64,000 nucleotides of DNA from Turbatrix aceti (Eukaryota; Nematoda; Chromadorea; Rhabditida; Panagrolaimidae), in NCBI GenBank assembly GCA_963969345.1, contig OZ017768.1, positions 5,232,718 to 5,296,717 on the forward strand. The letters run 5' to 3'. The notes below the pieces were generated by a model that searched no databases, was not told where the DNA came from, and was given only the letters and a program-made list of their open reading frames with translations. Below are positions 53,070 through 63,833 of the stretch, one piece after another; the first letter of the stretch is position 1; every line of letters begins with the position of its first letter. The translations under genes were made by a program, and so were the position numbers.

Positions 53070-55762
53070 ATGCTGCCCAAAGAAATGCAGATCGGACCAG
53101 GTAAGTGCACAGGCTACTGATAAGATTGCGCTTTCGCTTTTTCTGCTCAGATGCAAGTGTGCAGATGATGATGATGATGTTTGGCTGACACTGACACTTT
53201 CACTTTTGACCTCTTTGCTAGCCGCTGCTGCTCGCTGATTTTTGAAAAATGCGTCCAAAACCTGCAAATCAGAGGAAAACATTTACGCGCTTGTTTTTTT
53301 CTTTTTTTGATTTTTTTTGGATTTGTAAAGGCGCTGTTTACGTTCATTTTTTTCTGATTTACCAATTTGCTAACATTTGCCTTTTCCAGGCCTCTGGGAC
53401 CGCGGAATGGTTCGCGGAACGTCCCTCGTCATCGTCTGTTTTTTCGTCCTAGTGGCGATCACAGCCATCGGCCGGTACCACAGCACACATGTATCAGTGC
53501 CCCCAAAACCCCTGACATTCTCGAGAGCCAGAACGGCCATCGGCGACCGCCTCATCGGAAACCTTCGCGGCGAGAACATCCGCGACAACCTTCGAGTCAT
53601 TTCCGCCGAGCCTCACGTCGCCGGCACCGAAGCCAACCACCGCGTCGGCGAGAAGATCCTCGAGCTGTGGAAGAAAAACGGTCTCGAAGACGTCCATTTT
53701 GTCGACTACGACGTCCTCCTTTCCTACCCGGATTACACCAACCCTAACCACCTCAGTGTGCTTGACCGGAGGGGAAATGTCGTTTACCAGTCAAATGGCA
53801 CGAGTCCGGCGGTGCTGGATGAACAGAAAGATCCCCACGCCGGTGTTCAGTGGGTTGCGTACAGCGCACCTGGCACCGTTGATGGCGAGCCCGTTTACTG
53901 TCACTACGGTCGGCCTGAGGATTTCGCGAGACTTGAAAAACTCGGAATCTCGCTTGTTGGCCGAATCGCTCTGCTGCGCTATAGCCACGGATTTCGAGGT
54001 GACAAGGTCGCTGCTGCGCAGGCAAATGGCGCGATCGGGGCTGTTCTCTTCTCTGACCCCTCAGAAGTCGCCCGAGAAGGCACCGATGACGCACACGTTT
54101 ACCCCAGAACCGAATGGCTGCCGTCCTTCGGCGCGCAGAGGGGCTCGGTCATGCACATGGACGGCGACCCTCTGACTCCGCTTTCTCCGTCCAAATACGA
54201 CCTTTATCCGACTCGTACCATCGAGGAGGCAAAAGCGGAACACACGCTGCCCTCGATCCCGGTCTTGCCACTCTCCTACCACGATATTTTCGAGATTTTG
54301 TCGAGAATGTCAGGGCGACCGGTTCCGCTTGACTGGCAGGGCGGGCTGAATGTTACCTACCGACTCGGACCGGGTTTACGTGAGACAGGGAGCAGACTGA
54401 GGCTTGAAGTCCGGGCTTCATATGAGAAACGGCACATCCGGAACGTCGTTGGGTACATCAAAGGCGCCCAGGTGCCCGATGAGTATGTCATCTTGGGCAA
54501 TCATTATGACGCCTGGGTTTACGGTTCACTGGATCCAAATAGCGGCACAGCCACCCTTGCCGAAGTCGGCCGGGCGATGGTTCAGACGATGAACCAGACC
54601 GGCTGGCGTCCGGCTCGCACCGTCATGTTCTGCAACTGGGACGCCGAGGAATTCGGTCTCGTGGGCTCGACCGAGTTTGTTGAGGAGTTTGAAAAGCAAC
54701 TCAGCGAGCGCGCAGTCGTGTACTTTAACGTCGACACTATCTTCTCGAATTTGTCATTGTGAGTTGTTTTACGGCATTTGAAAAACCAAAAATCGTTGTT
54801 TCTCTTCAGCGCGGCATCAACAACGCCCACGCTGTTTCAAGCCGTCGTAGACACGGCAAAACGCATCCCAAATCCCATGCAATCCGAATTAAAACGCGCG
54901 CGGAAGACCGTCTACGACACCTGGGTACGTGCGTTCCCCGGCGACATCCCAAGTTATCCCTCCTTCCCCCAAATGGACATCCCCGGCGGCGGAAGCGATC
55001 ACGCGCCGTTTCTGAACTTCCTTGGCGTACCTGTCGTCGACTTCAGATACCGTAACACTTCGTGGTCGGAGTACCCGCTCTACCACAGTCTCTACGAGAC
55101 CCCCTTCTTCAACGAGCATATTTTTGACACCAGCAGTGATAACATCTTTGGCGTAGGGTTTCTGAATTCTTAGTTTTTTTCAAAAAACTGATTTTCAGGT
55201 ACACCGCGCGGTCGGACAATTCTGGGCGGAAATCGCGCGTCTTTTCGCGGATTCACCTGTGGCTCCGCTGAACGTCACCGTGCTGGCCGATCAGCTGCTC
55301 AACAGGTACGTGCACGACCTGAAGTCCACCCTGGACCCCCTCAAGCACCGGTACCCGGCCGCCAATGCGGGACGCGTCCAGCTGAGCCATTTGATTCGGA
55401 ATTGCCAGGAATTCGTCAGACAGGCAAGAAATTTCGACCTTCACGCGCGGCACCTCCAGCAGTACGACGTGTCCCCGGAGGCTTCGGCGCTGACCCGGAG
55501 ACTCATGGGAGTCGAGCGGTGCTTCGTCAACGTCTACTCTCGCCCGGACCACCCGCAGAAGCGCCACGTGCTGTTCTCGGTGTCAGACAAGGACTCGTAC
55601 GCGTCGTCCGTCATGGCGGGTGTCTACGACGCCATCCAGGACCTCGTCGACGCCCCCACCGACGCGGAACGGGCAAAAGCAGGTCGCGTAGTGGCACAGG
55701 AAATCTCCGACGTGCAAACAGCCGTGCAGTGCGCCACCAAGACCCTCATTAACGTGATTTAG
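53070..55762 (+). CDS. gcp-2: Glutamate carboxypeptidase II-type membrane metallopeptidase (M28B)
   Basis: Four exons (53070-53100, 53390-54758, 54810-55152, 55199-55762) give 768 residues; human GCPII has 750. It is a type II membrane protein with a short cytosolic tail (MLPKEMQIGPGLWDRGM) and one membrane span (about residues 20-40). The protease-associated domain is inserted at about 120-330. The two-zinc peptidase core carries NHYDAWVYGSLDPNSGTA (His and bridging Asp), the catalytic pair in NWDAEEFG, Asp in FNVDT, and His in YPLYHSLYET. All metal ligands and the general-base Glu are present. The C-terminal helical dimerisation domain follows. Members cleave C-terminal glutamate from NAAG or folylpolyglutamate. 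AATAAA is at 55799, only 19 bases before the convergent neighbour's stop, so the 3' UTRs overlap or abut. Confidence 0.95.
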
Positions 55763-55822
55763 AGGGCCTGCGTGCCGTCAACCAACGGGCCAACAACGAA
55801 TAAAACGAGTGTGTTTGTTTTT

Positions 55823-58448
55823 TTACGTACTGCTTCGCGACGACGTTTCCGCCGTTTCCAGAGTCTCTTTGGCAGAATCGCTTGGGTGCTGCGTTTTTAA
55901 CGCTTTCAGTGCTTCCAGGAGCACTACGAGTTGATCGATGTCCGTTGCGGCCTCGGTCACCAGGTAGAGCTGCAAAGGAGGAGGGATGCATGAGGGAGGG
56001 ACAAAGGGGCGAGGGAAGGGGACTCACCTCGACTTCCCACATCATGCGCACGATGAGCAGGTCACGGTGCTCATCGAGGTCGATCTTGTTGGACAGCGGA
56101 GGGGAGAACCTGAAGAAGGGGACTTCCATGCCGTGGCACCAGGATTGGGCACGCTCCACTGGAAGGCCGTCGGAGGCTGTCAGCTGAAAAATAAGAAAAC
56201 ATAGGTTCGGACCACTGCTGGTTTTTTCGTTTCGTTCTCGAACATGAACGAATACAAATATTTTTAAAATTATCGAACAAACGCGAACAATGTTCGACTG
56301 TGTTCGCGAACAACATCAAACAGATTTTTTTACGAATCAATCCAGATTTTGTTAAAAAAAAAGAAAAACTGAGTAATCAACGTTTTTTTCGTTTCGAGAA
56401 ACAGTCCACACATTTTTTTCTGGTTTTTTTCCAATTTCCATTCGAATTCAATTCGATGAACGTTATTTACCATTTTTTCGTCAAATGACATAAATTTTGA
56501 CACCTTTAACCCAAAATTTACCCCTATTTTTGTTCGTTCATACTTTAACTTTGTTCGTGAACGAACGCGAACAAAATTTAAAAAAAATCTGTTCGCGAAC
56601 AAATAAATTTAAAAAATCTGTTTACAAACAAACACAAATACGAAAATGAAAAAATAAATTTGTTCGCGAACGTTCGCTCCCCTCCGGCCTCCAACTTACC
56701 TGCTTGACGAAGACCATAGTCATGTTCTTGATGTGCTCGGTCGTGTTCGAAAGCATCTTGAAGAACGCCTTGGGCTGTGGCTTGCTGACAATAGGTATCG
56801 TCGGTGCCATTCCCGTACCCATGCTGATCACCACGCCCAGAGGCGGTGGCGTTTCTCCGCCGACGTGCTCCTGAATATCCCTGTACCGAAAATACTCAAT
56901 CATGAGCTCGGTGGTCGGGTTATTCGCCATGATGCCGCCGTCGCAGAAAATGCCCTCAAAAGCGCTAAAGTAGGTCGGCGCCGCGCTGCTTGCCCTGCAC
57001 GCCTTCCAGCAGTACACAGAATCCGGGCTGTCGTATTCGAGGTCTTTGCACGACTTTGACTCAATGGCGGGCACGTAATTACGGTAGAGCTTCAGCTTGG
57101 GCGGGGCTTCGTTGCAGCGGCACGTCGTTATCACGACTTTGTGCTCTTTTATGTCGCTGAGACGCGTGTTAGCACCGAAGATGTCTTTGAGGATTCCTTC
57201 GTACTGGCGCGCGTTGTACGGTCTCAGCTGGCCGAAAACTTCCGACTTAATTCGAAGGTACAGTCGCAGGCTTTCGTCGAGAGACCTGTTCGTGCCCAGA
57301 GCGAGAGCCATGATGGCGCCGGTGCTGGTGCCGGCAATCCAGGTGACGTAGTCCCTGATGGGTCCGGCGAGCCTTCTTTCGAGCGCCATGAGGATCTGCA
57401 AAGGGAGTTGTTGGCCAAAATAGGACCCCGACAGGGATGAGTGGACGTTCATTCGTTCACGTTCGCGAACAAATTCAAAATTTATTGTTCATGTTCGTCC
57501 ATTAACAAAATTTTTGTAAATTACGTTGTTCGTGTTCGTTTACGAACATTTCTAAATTTTTCGAACGGATAAAACGAATAAAAAAATAAAAAAGTGTAAG
57601 AAAAATGTTATAAAAAACAGATTGAATGAACAAAATTTGGCCCGCATGATAAAAAAAGAACGTTCGATGTTTGTTCGTGTTCGTTCGCGAACATGAAAAA
57701 AAATGTGCATGTTCATTTGTCTTTTTGTGAATATAATTTTTGAAACGCTAATGTTTGTTCGTGAAAAATGGAGTGTTCCTCCCATTTTTTATGATCCCCA
57801 AGCCCTGGTTCAGTTACCATGATAAGAACAATGCCGCGCACCCCACCGCCGTCGAACGCCAGCAGCACGGAAGATTCGCCCTCGAGCGACTCCAGCACTG
57901 CCTTGATGCACTGCGTGTTGCGTGCTTTTTCGATTTCTGAAAAAATCTGAGGTCAGATACATAAACAAACGTTAGCAAATCACCTGTTTTGAGGCCAAGC
58001 TCCTTCGCCGGAGGCCGAGAAGCCGGTTCGAAGACGTCAAAGCACTTTCGAATCTCAGTAATGTTAGTGAGGTCGATGGGTTTGAAGCCGTTTTTATTCT
58101 TTTTCTTGCTGAGGCCATGCGTTCTCTCGAAGAGCAGCAGAATAGCCCGGATGACGTCGAGATTCTTGGTCTGTAAAGGTCACTTGAATGATGCCACCTG
58201 GCCCACCTGGCGCCTCCAAAATGTCTTACGGCAACTGCGAGATGGAGCGCATTGTTGCCCGCGTCATCGGAAACGTCCGCGGGCTGAGAATTTCCAAAGC
58301 ACTGCACGATAGCCTCGACGCACTGCTGGTTGACGGCATCTAGAAGCCCGGTAACGCGCTGTAGCGGCACCCGCCGCGTGCTCTTTTTTCGAGGCTGTTT
58401 CGTGTCGCCCGTCAGCTTGGCTACTGTCGCTGCGATGAGTGTTTCCAT
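55823..58448 (-). CDS. PLA2G6: Calcium-independent phospholipase A2 (PLA2G6/PNPLA9 type), short ankyrin part
   Basis: Six exons (55823-55969, 56028-56183, 56700-57395, 57818-57936, 57984-58170, 58230-58448) give 507 residues. The patatin-like catalytic core is complete. The oxyanion loop is FDGGGVRG (near residue 165), the nucleophile Ser is in GTSTG (near 199), and the catalytic Asp is in CDGG (near 327). WVAGTSTG-like context (WIAGTSTGA) and SSAAPTYF match PLA2G6. These enzymes hydrolyse the sn-2 chain of phospholipids in membrane repair and signalling. The N-terminus holds only one clear ankyrin unit (DDAGNNALHLAVA) plus a second half unit, whereas vertebrate PLA2G6 has seven or more and about 800 residues. 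The gene is thus a trimmed form, or more 5' exons exist upstream of 58448. Introns 2 and 3 (counted from the C-terminus) hold dispersed repeats. Confidence 0.93.
56218..56690. repeat. GTTCG/CGAAC dispersed repeat element in phospholipase intron (56184-56699)
   Basis: The element of about 470 bp almost fills the intron. It contains CGTTCTCGAACATGAACG near the left end and TTTGTTCGCGAACGTTCGCTC near the right end. Its middle (CCATTTTTTCGTCAAATGACATAAATTTTGACACC) matches the middle of the 32.3-kb copy. Confidence 0.7.
57435..57810. repeat. GTTCG/CGAAC dispersed repeat element in phospholipase intron (57396-57817)
   Basis: The copy is closely related to the 28.7-kb element, in the same plus-strand orientation. 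It starts CAGGGATGAGTGGACGTTCATT and ends near GGAGTGTTCCTCCC. CAGGGATG at the left is the inverse of the CATCCCTG seen at the right end of two other copies. Confidence 0.75.
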
Positions 58449-59016
58449 GCGCTCGGGTCAGTGTGTCAGTGGGAAATTTGTGTAACCGGCCGCGCGTCAG
58501 CGACGACGACGGCCCATTACGGCAGCCGGAGCGTCGTCGCGAGAGACAGCGCTAGGGGGATTTGCATGATATCCTGATCTCCATCGTGCAAATTGAGACT
58601 GTATACTGGTTGTCTGGACGCATTTGTGCCATTCCGTGTTTGAAGCTCACGTTTGCTTTTTTTTTCCGGGGAATTTTTTTTCAGATCACGCTTTTTTTCC
58701 GGGCTCCGTACGTCCCCGATGCTTTTCATGCCCACCAGGAAGTGCTCACCTGTCTACCTGCTCAGAGGTCGATCACCAAAAGTACCAACCAAATTACACG
58801 TGAACCAGGTCTAATGGCTGCTGGCGCGCGTCACCGGCAGGTGATAAGGCCGGCAGTCATCGCAAGTCAGCCACAAAGCCACAACCCCCTCAAAATCGAA
58901 GATCAAGATCGAAAACCCAAAAAATCCAAAACAAATATAGTTTATCCTGTGTACTGTCATCGTAATAATCTGAGCACTTGCGGGGGTGACCGTTTTAAGC
59001 CATGAAAGGACGGGGT
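58449..59016. other. Intergenic upstream of phospholipase and downstream of the angiomotin-like gene
   Basis: No exon is supported; a 147-residue frame at 58562-59005 (+) has no domain, codon or splice support. The first 80 bases upstream of the phospholipase ATG are GC-rich (58460-58540) and may be its promoter. Confidence 0.5.
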
Positions 59017-62000
59017 CTAGTGGGACGCGGAGTCGCGTTTGGGGCTGGGCTGCGTGAAAGCCGGGAGCGGCCGCCGATCCCGCTCCCGTTCCCGTTCCTT
59101 GTTCACCTCTACGGCCGTCGTAGTCGTGACCATCTGAGTTCTGGACTGGGGCGGTTCGATCTCGTATTGATAAATGCCGGCAACGGGGTCAGGGGCGTCG
59201 TCGCTGATGACGGAACAGCTCCGGCTCGCGCTGTCGTCCGAATCCGTCGTCGACGCGTGCTGTTGCTGCTGCTGGTGGTGCTGATGGTGCCCAGCGTGGT
59301 TCGCCTTGGTCGATGGAGCCGCGGAAGAATCAGTCAGTCGAATCCGGACGCCGGTCTGTCTGCCGCCACCCAGGGAAGACGAATTAGAAGATCCCTTGCT
59401 TGCCTGTCTCGTCAAAGACAGCTTCGCGCCTTCGGGGAGACTCGCAGAAGCCGTCGCTGGCTCACTGCTCGTCTCGTCTCTCGCACCCAGCCCGGTAGCC
59501 GTGACAAAGACCCGTCTCGACTCCGGTGGCAGCGTTGCAACGTATTCCGCAATCCGTTTTTCAATCTGCGCCGGATCTTCCTCTTCGACGGATGTCGGAG
59601 GGGGCGGTGGCGAGGGCTGCAGCCTCGGCCGCTGCCTGCGATCCGCGATGGCACGTCGCATGGCTTCCATTCGCGCGTCGGGACCAGAAACAGAACCAGA
59701 AGTCGCTGCTGCCTGCGAAGGCGTCTGTCGTAGCAAGAGCGAATCTCTGGGCCATCGTTCGGCCTCGGTGTGGATCGAGGAAGTCGACGCGGCCCCGGCC
59801 ATCGCGTTGAACGGCACAAAGCGGTGCGACCTGGACTGGGCAACTGCGAGCCGTCGAACTTCGCTCTCGAGAGACGTGAAACGACGGTCCATCGAGTGAC
59901 GCTCCGTCGTGAGCTGCTCGCTGAGTCGCCGGTTTTCGGAAATGAGTTCGTAAACACGCCGATCTTTTTCGAGTTTTTCGACTTCTAGTTTGTGGTATTT
60001 GCTTTGCCTGGAAAAAAAAGGCGATAACAGTGTTCATTCACTCACAAAGAATGTGTCAGGAAACTTTTTAGAAATTATTTATGAAATTTTGCTGAGCGAC
60101 GTTATTTGGCAGAGCTAACGTAATTTTTGATGCAAAATCCAAAAAAAAACACAAATATAGGGTTATCACCCAAAAAAAAGCCAAAAATCGCATTTAAAAA
60201 ACGGTCACAAAAACGACATTTGTTTTGACATTTTTCAAAGTGGTAACCCTGAATTTTTATATTTTTATCGTATTCTCCATCAAATATCACGTCGATCCAT
60301 TAGCTACAACGTTCTAAAAAGCAATTTTACGCGGTCGTAAATCTGACAGATAGATTTTACGGTAAAATATTTTAAAAAGCAATTTTTTGTCAACCCAAAA
60401 AATACTCACCATTCCTCAATCTCGGCCTTAAAGTTGAGTTCCTGTCGCTGAACGTCTGTCTGGTAGGATTTCTTGATTTTGTTGATGTTTCCCTCCAAAA
60501 CGACGATGCGCTCGTCCCTGGCAGCCAGCAGACGCCGCAGCTTCGCGGCTTCTTCCGGTTCAGGTGATTTGCGATTTTTGCGTGCAGCCGCGTTCTCCGC
60601 CTGGACCCTGAGCATGGTGAGTTCCATCTCGAGTTGGGCCTTCTCCCTCGCGTATTCGTCCTGGCGCCGTTTCTGTTCTTCGGTCGTCTCTGCAAGCAGG
60701 CCCTGAAGTTGCTGCGCCTTTTGGATAGCGTGGTAGCGTTCTTCGAGAAGACGTTCGTTGGCGGAGAGTCTTTCTTGCGCGTTTTGGAGCGCCTTTTCGA
60801 GCATGTCGATATGGTTGCGTTGTTCGTTGAGCGTAACGTGCTGAGCGTCGAGCTCGATTTTCTGGCGATCAGCGACGGTCTGGAGGCTCTTGTTGAGGCT
60901 CGCGAGCGACGCGCATTCCTTGAGCACCTGGGACACCTGGCTGTCCGACGCGCCCGGCAGAGTCTCGACCGACTGCCGCCGGGAGTTGGCAGAGGCCACG
61001 AGCTGTGCCTGCGCTATTGTAGCTTTGACAAACTTTTCCTGCTGCTCGCGCTGCGCCAGCATCGCTTCGAACTCGTCCTTGATCTGTTCGTAGCTCTGCT
61101 CCAGCTGTCGGACACGGGCAATGCTCTGGTCGTAGAAATCCGCTTTCTGCCGCAGAACCTCGTTTTCAGCCTTGAGCGCAGTCAACTCGCTTACCGGCAT
61201 GACAATTGACTTGGGAAGAGTCGAGACGGGCGGCGATTCGCGGGGCATGAAGCTCCCGTTCTGCTGCCTTCGCCGCGCGTCCCGCTCATCGAACGACGCC
61301 TGCTGCTCGACGACCGACTTTCTGAAAAGCCAGCTCTCATCAGGAGAAACCGGTCGATTCGATCGACAACAAACAACATTTCTTCGCTTGGAACCGTCTT
61401 TTTTTCTGTCAGAAGAAACCAATCAAGGCCAAAAAAGCTATTTTTTACCCGGAAGTTAAATAATTTTGTGTTTAAGTGACGAATCTGATACACCGCCAGG
61501 TGTGCATTTTTTCGCGATAAAAATATGCTGCGTAGTCAGTCACAAAGAAAAAAAAATCGATCAAATCGTCGTTTTTCAAAGTGGATCAATCAAACAAATG
61601 TGGAAACGTGGACCAACCACAAAATTGAAGAAAAAAAAATGCAAAGAATTTTTACAGCACAAAAAATTATAAAAAATAAACTATTACGGTAATTCCAGCG
61701 TGAAAAGTATCAATTTTTATCAAAAATGTTTGTTATCACCTTTTCCAGAAAGGTAGGCCAAATAAGAGCCGTCTTACGATCCTAAGACAAAGAAAGTGGA
61801 AACAAAAGAAATTCCATTCCTATCTAAGGAATCCGATCGGTGAAGTGGACACAAAAGACGTTGTAAAAATATTTGGGTCGCATTATCTGAATGCCAGTGA
61901 CTGTGGCTTTTTTACGATCAGACATCATTATTTTTTGATTGAATCGCAAAAATGCATAAAACTAATTAAAAAAATTTGAGTGCAAAAAACCTGCACGGAA

Positions 62001-62453
62001 AAATGCATAAAAGTAAAGAATAAAAAATATGGTGCCTTCAAAAAATTTATAGTAGCCAGATTTTGATTGAACGCCGAAAGCAAAAGAAAAAACTTACTCG
62101 CCAGGTCGGGCATGTGGACCACCAATGGCATAAAGGCAGGGATGTGAGTGGGACATGGGCGGCTGAACGTGTGGCACAAATTCGCTGCAAGACACCGGAT
62201 GAATCGTAATCAACTATCGTGGCGAGAGTCGGTCAACTCACCGAAACTGCTGGCTGGCAGCGATGCGTTTGTGCTTCTGTTGCTGAAGGAGGTGGCTCTG
62301 GTAGTTGTCGAGCATGTTGCGCACCTCCTGCTCGTTGTCTTCCTCCTCGTCGGTGGCATTTCCGCTTCCGGCAAGGTCATTCTGGGCCTGGGCTTCTTTG
62401 AAGAGGGTCGAGAGAATCTGGCCCTGGGGCCGTGAGGGGGGAGCGCCATCCAT
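59017..62453 (-). CDS. AMOT: Angiomotin (AMOT)-family coiled-coil protein
   Basis: Four exons (59017-60007, 60410-61321, 62098-62184, 62242-62453) give 733 residues. Exon 1 begins MDGAPPSRPQGQILSTLFKE. A long coiled coil in exon 3 (about residues 130-420) shows the angiomotin blocks ALKAENEVLRQKADFYDQ, NEQRNHIDMLEKALQNAQER and LRRLLAARDERIVVLEGNI. The last corresponds to human L-L-R-E-K-E-E-R-I-L-A-L-E-A-D-M. The remaining 320 residues are low complexity (Ser, Pro, His, Gln; QQQQQHASTTDSDDS). Angiomotins organise cell junctions and, in vertebrates, bind YAP through PPxY/LPxY motifs and PDZ proteins through the C-terminus. I see no PPxY or LPxY and no classical PDZ-ligand ending (the protein ends SASH). 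Two start ATGs are not distinguishable from sequence alone; the one at 62453 is used. Intron 1-2 spans 60008-60409 and carries a MITE-like element. Confidence 0.88.
60070..60390. repeat. Palindromic AT-rich dispersed element, copy B
   Basis: It lies in the intron between the last two exons of the angiomotin-like gene. Left arm TAACGTAATTTTTGATGCAAAA followed by ATATAGGGTTATCACCC; right arm GGTAACCCTGAATTTTTATA followed by CTCCATCAAATATCACGTCGA. The arms are inverse to each other and match copies A and C. The flank TTTTACGGTAAAA near 60355 is also shared. Confidence 0.75.
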
Positions 62454-63833
62454 CGTCAATCAGACTGCCCTGATCAGTGACGCATCGTCGCGCAACAATC
62501 GATACAACCGACACCTCCAGGTGGGTAGGTGGGTTGGGTGTGGTGGGGTGGAGTGGGCAATCGATCGGTAGTGGTAGTAGGGGATTTGTCGAAAGACAAG
62601 CAGCGAGCAACAACGACGACGACGAGAGAAAAGAGAGACTCCCGTCTACTACTACTTCTTCTTCGTCTTCTTCTTGTATCCTTTGTGGTCGGTCGTCCGA
62701 CTGACAATCAACACACAAAAACAAAGCAAACGCCCGCCGCGCCGCGCCCTTCGAAGAGTGGTGGGGGGGAACAGAGAGAAAGCGGACGCGGACGCGATCG
62801 ACAACGACGAGTCGTACGTCTTGAAAGATGGCGAGGCGATGACAGCCACAGCACACGCCGCCGTCTCTCCAGGTGTTGTGGTGTCGTGCTTGGTTGTGCG
62901 CACGCATCTGGAATGTATTATATGTACGGGTACGAGCTAGTTCTTCTTCGCCGGCAGCACCGGGGTCCGCACACGCGCAGAACAGACGACGAGTGCTTAC
63001 GAGCAGCCTGCGCCATTCGGGTGGGTTTGTTCGATCCAAATCACCTGTTGCGACCTCCTCAGGCTGGCTGCAGGGTGAAAAACAACGGATGTCTCGGCGA
63101 CGCGACGACGACCGCGTGCTTTTTTTTGCCCTCCCCAGTCAGCCCCCGCCGCTAATCTCTGAGCATTCATTTCGGGTACCGTCTTCGGCTCTTTGGAATT
63201 CGCACTTTTTGGTCTTCGACGACGACAATTTTCTGCAACTTTTCTTTTTTTCTTTTTTCTGCACGACGATTGTTTTCGATTGTTTGTTCTTTCTCGAGAC
63301 GCGCTAATTTGCTGCAAACCCTGTTTGTAGGGCTGCAAACAAAGGGGAGGCGTTTTTTGAGTACCCGGAACATGCTCGCCCCCTCATTTCAGAATCACCT
63401 GATTTTTGATAGAGAATTTGAAAAAAAATTAATATAGGGTTATCGCCTTAAAAATGCCGAAAATTGCATTTAAAAAAGTCACAAGAGCAAGATTTATTTC
63501 GACATTTTTCAATGTGATTACCCAATTTTTCTATATTTTTCTCGGATTCATTATCAAAAGTTACGTCGATCAAAACGCACCAACCATGACTTTGGAAATG
63601 CCGTAGTTTTTTCGTACCAAAAATCGTTCAAAATGGCAAAAAGAGCTATTTCAGGCGAAGTTCATGTCTCAAACGGAAAATTTTACGGTAAAAACTTTTT
63701 TATTGTAGAATCTATTACTTTTTGGCAAAATTTCCCTTTGAGACCCGTACTTATCAAATCTGTCAGCATTGATCAACTTTCGGCATTCCAGAATCTGTTT
63801 TTGCATTTATAGGCGCTCAAAAATCACATAACC
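62454..63833. other. Upstream region of the angiomotin-like gene and repeat copy C
   Basis: The first 850 bp are GC-rich with GAC/GTC and CTT simple runs (62600-62680). Several long open frames there (for example 62377-63039 on the minus strand) are shadows of that composition. From about 63400 the palindromic element follows. No exon is supported. Confidence 0.5.
63400..63740. repeat. Palindromic AT-rich dispersed element, copy C
   Basis: Left arm TTTTTGATAGAGAATTTG followed by AATATAGGGTTATCGCC (about 63408-63448); right arm GATTACCCAATTTTTCTATA followed by CGGATTCATTATCAAAAGTT (about 63516-63562). The flank TTTTACGGTAAAAACTTTTT (about 63680) and ACTTTTTGGCAAA are shared with copy A. Confidence 0.75.

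Noticed and set aside
62377..63039. 220-residue minus-strand open frame upstream of the angiomotin-like gene
   Set aside because: It has no domain or splice context and overlaps several other open frames caused by GAC/GTC simple sequence.
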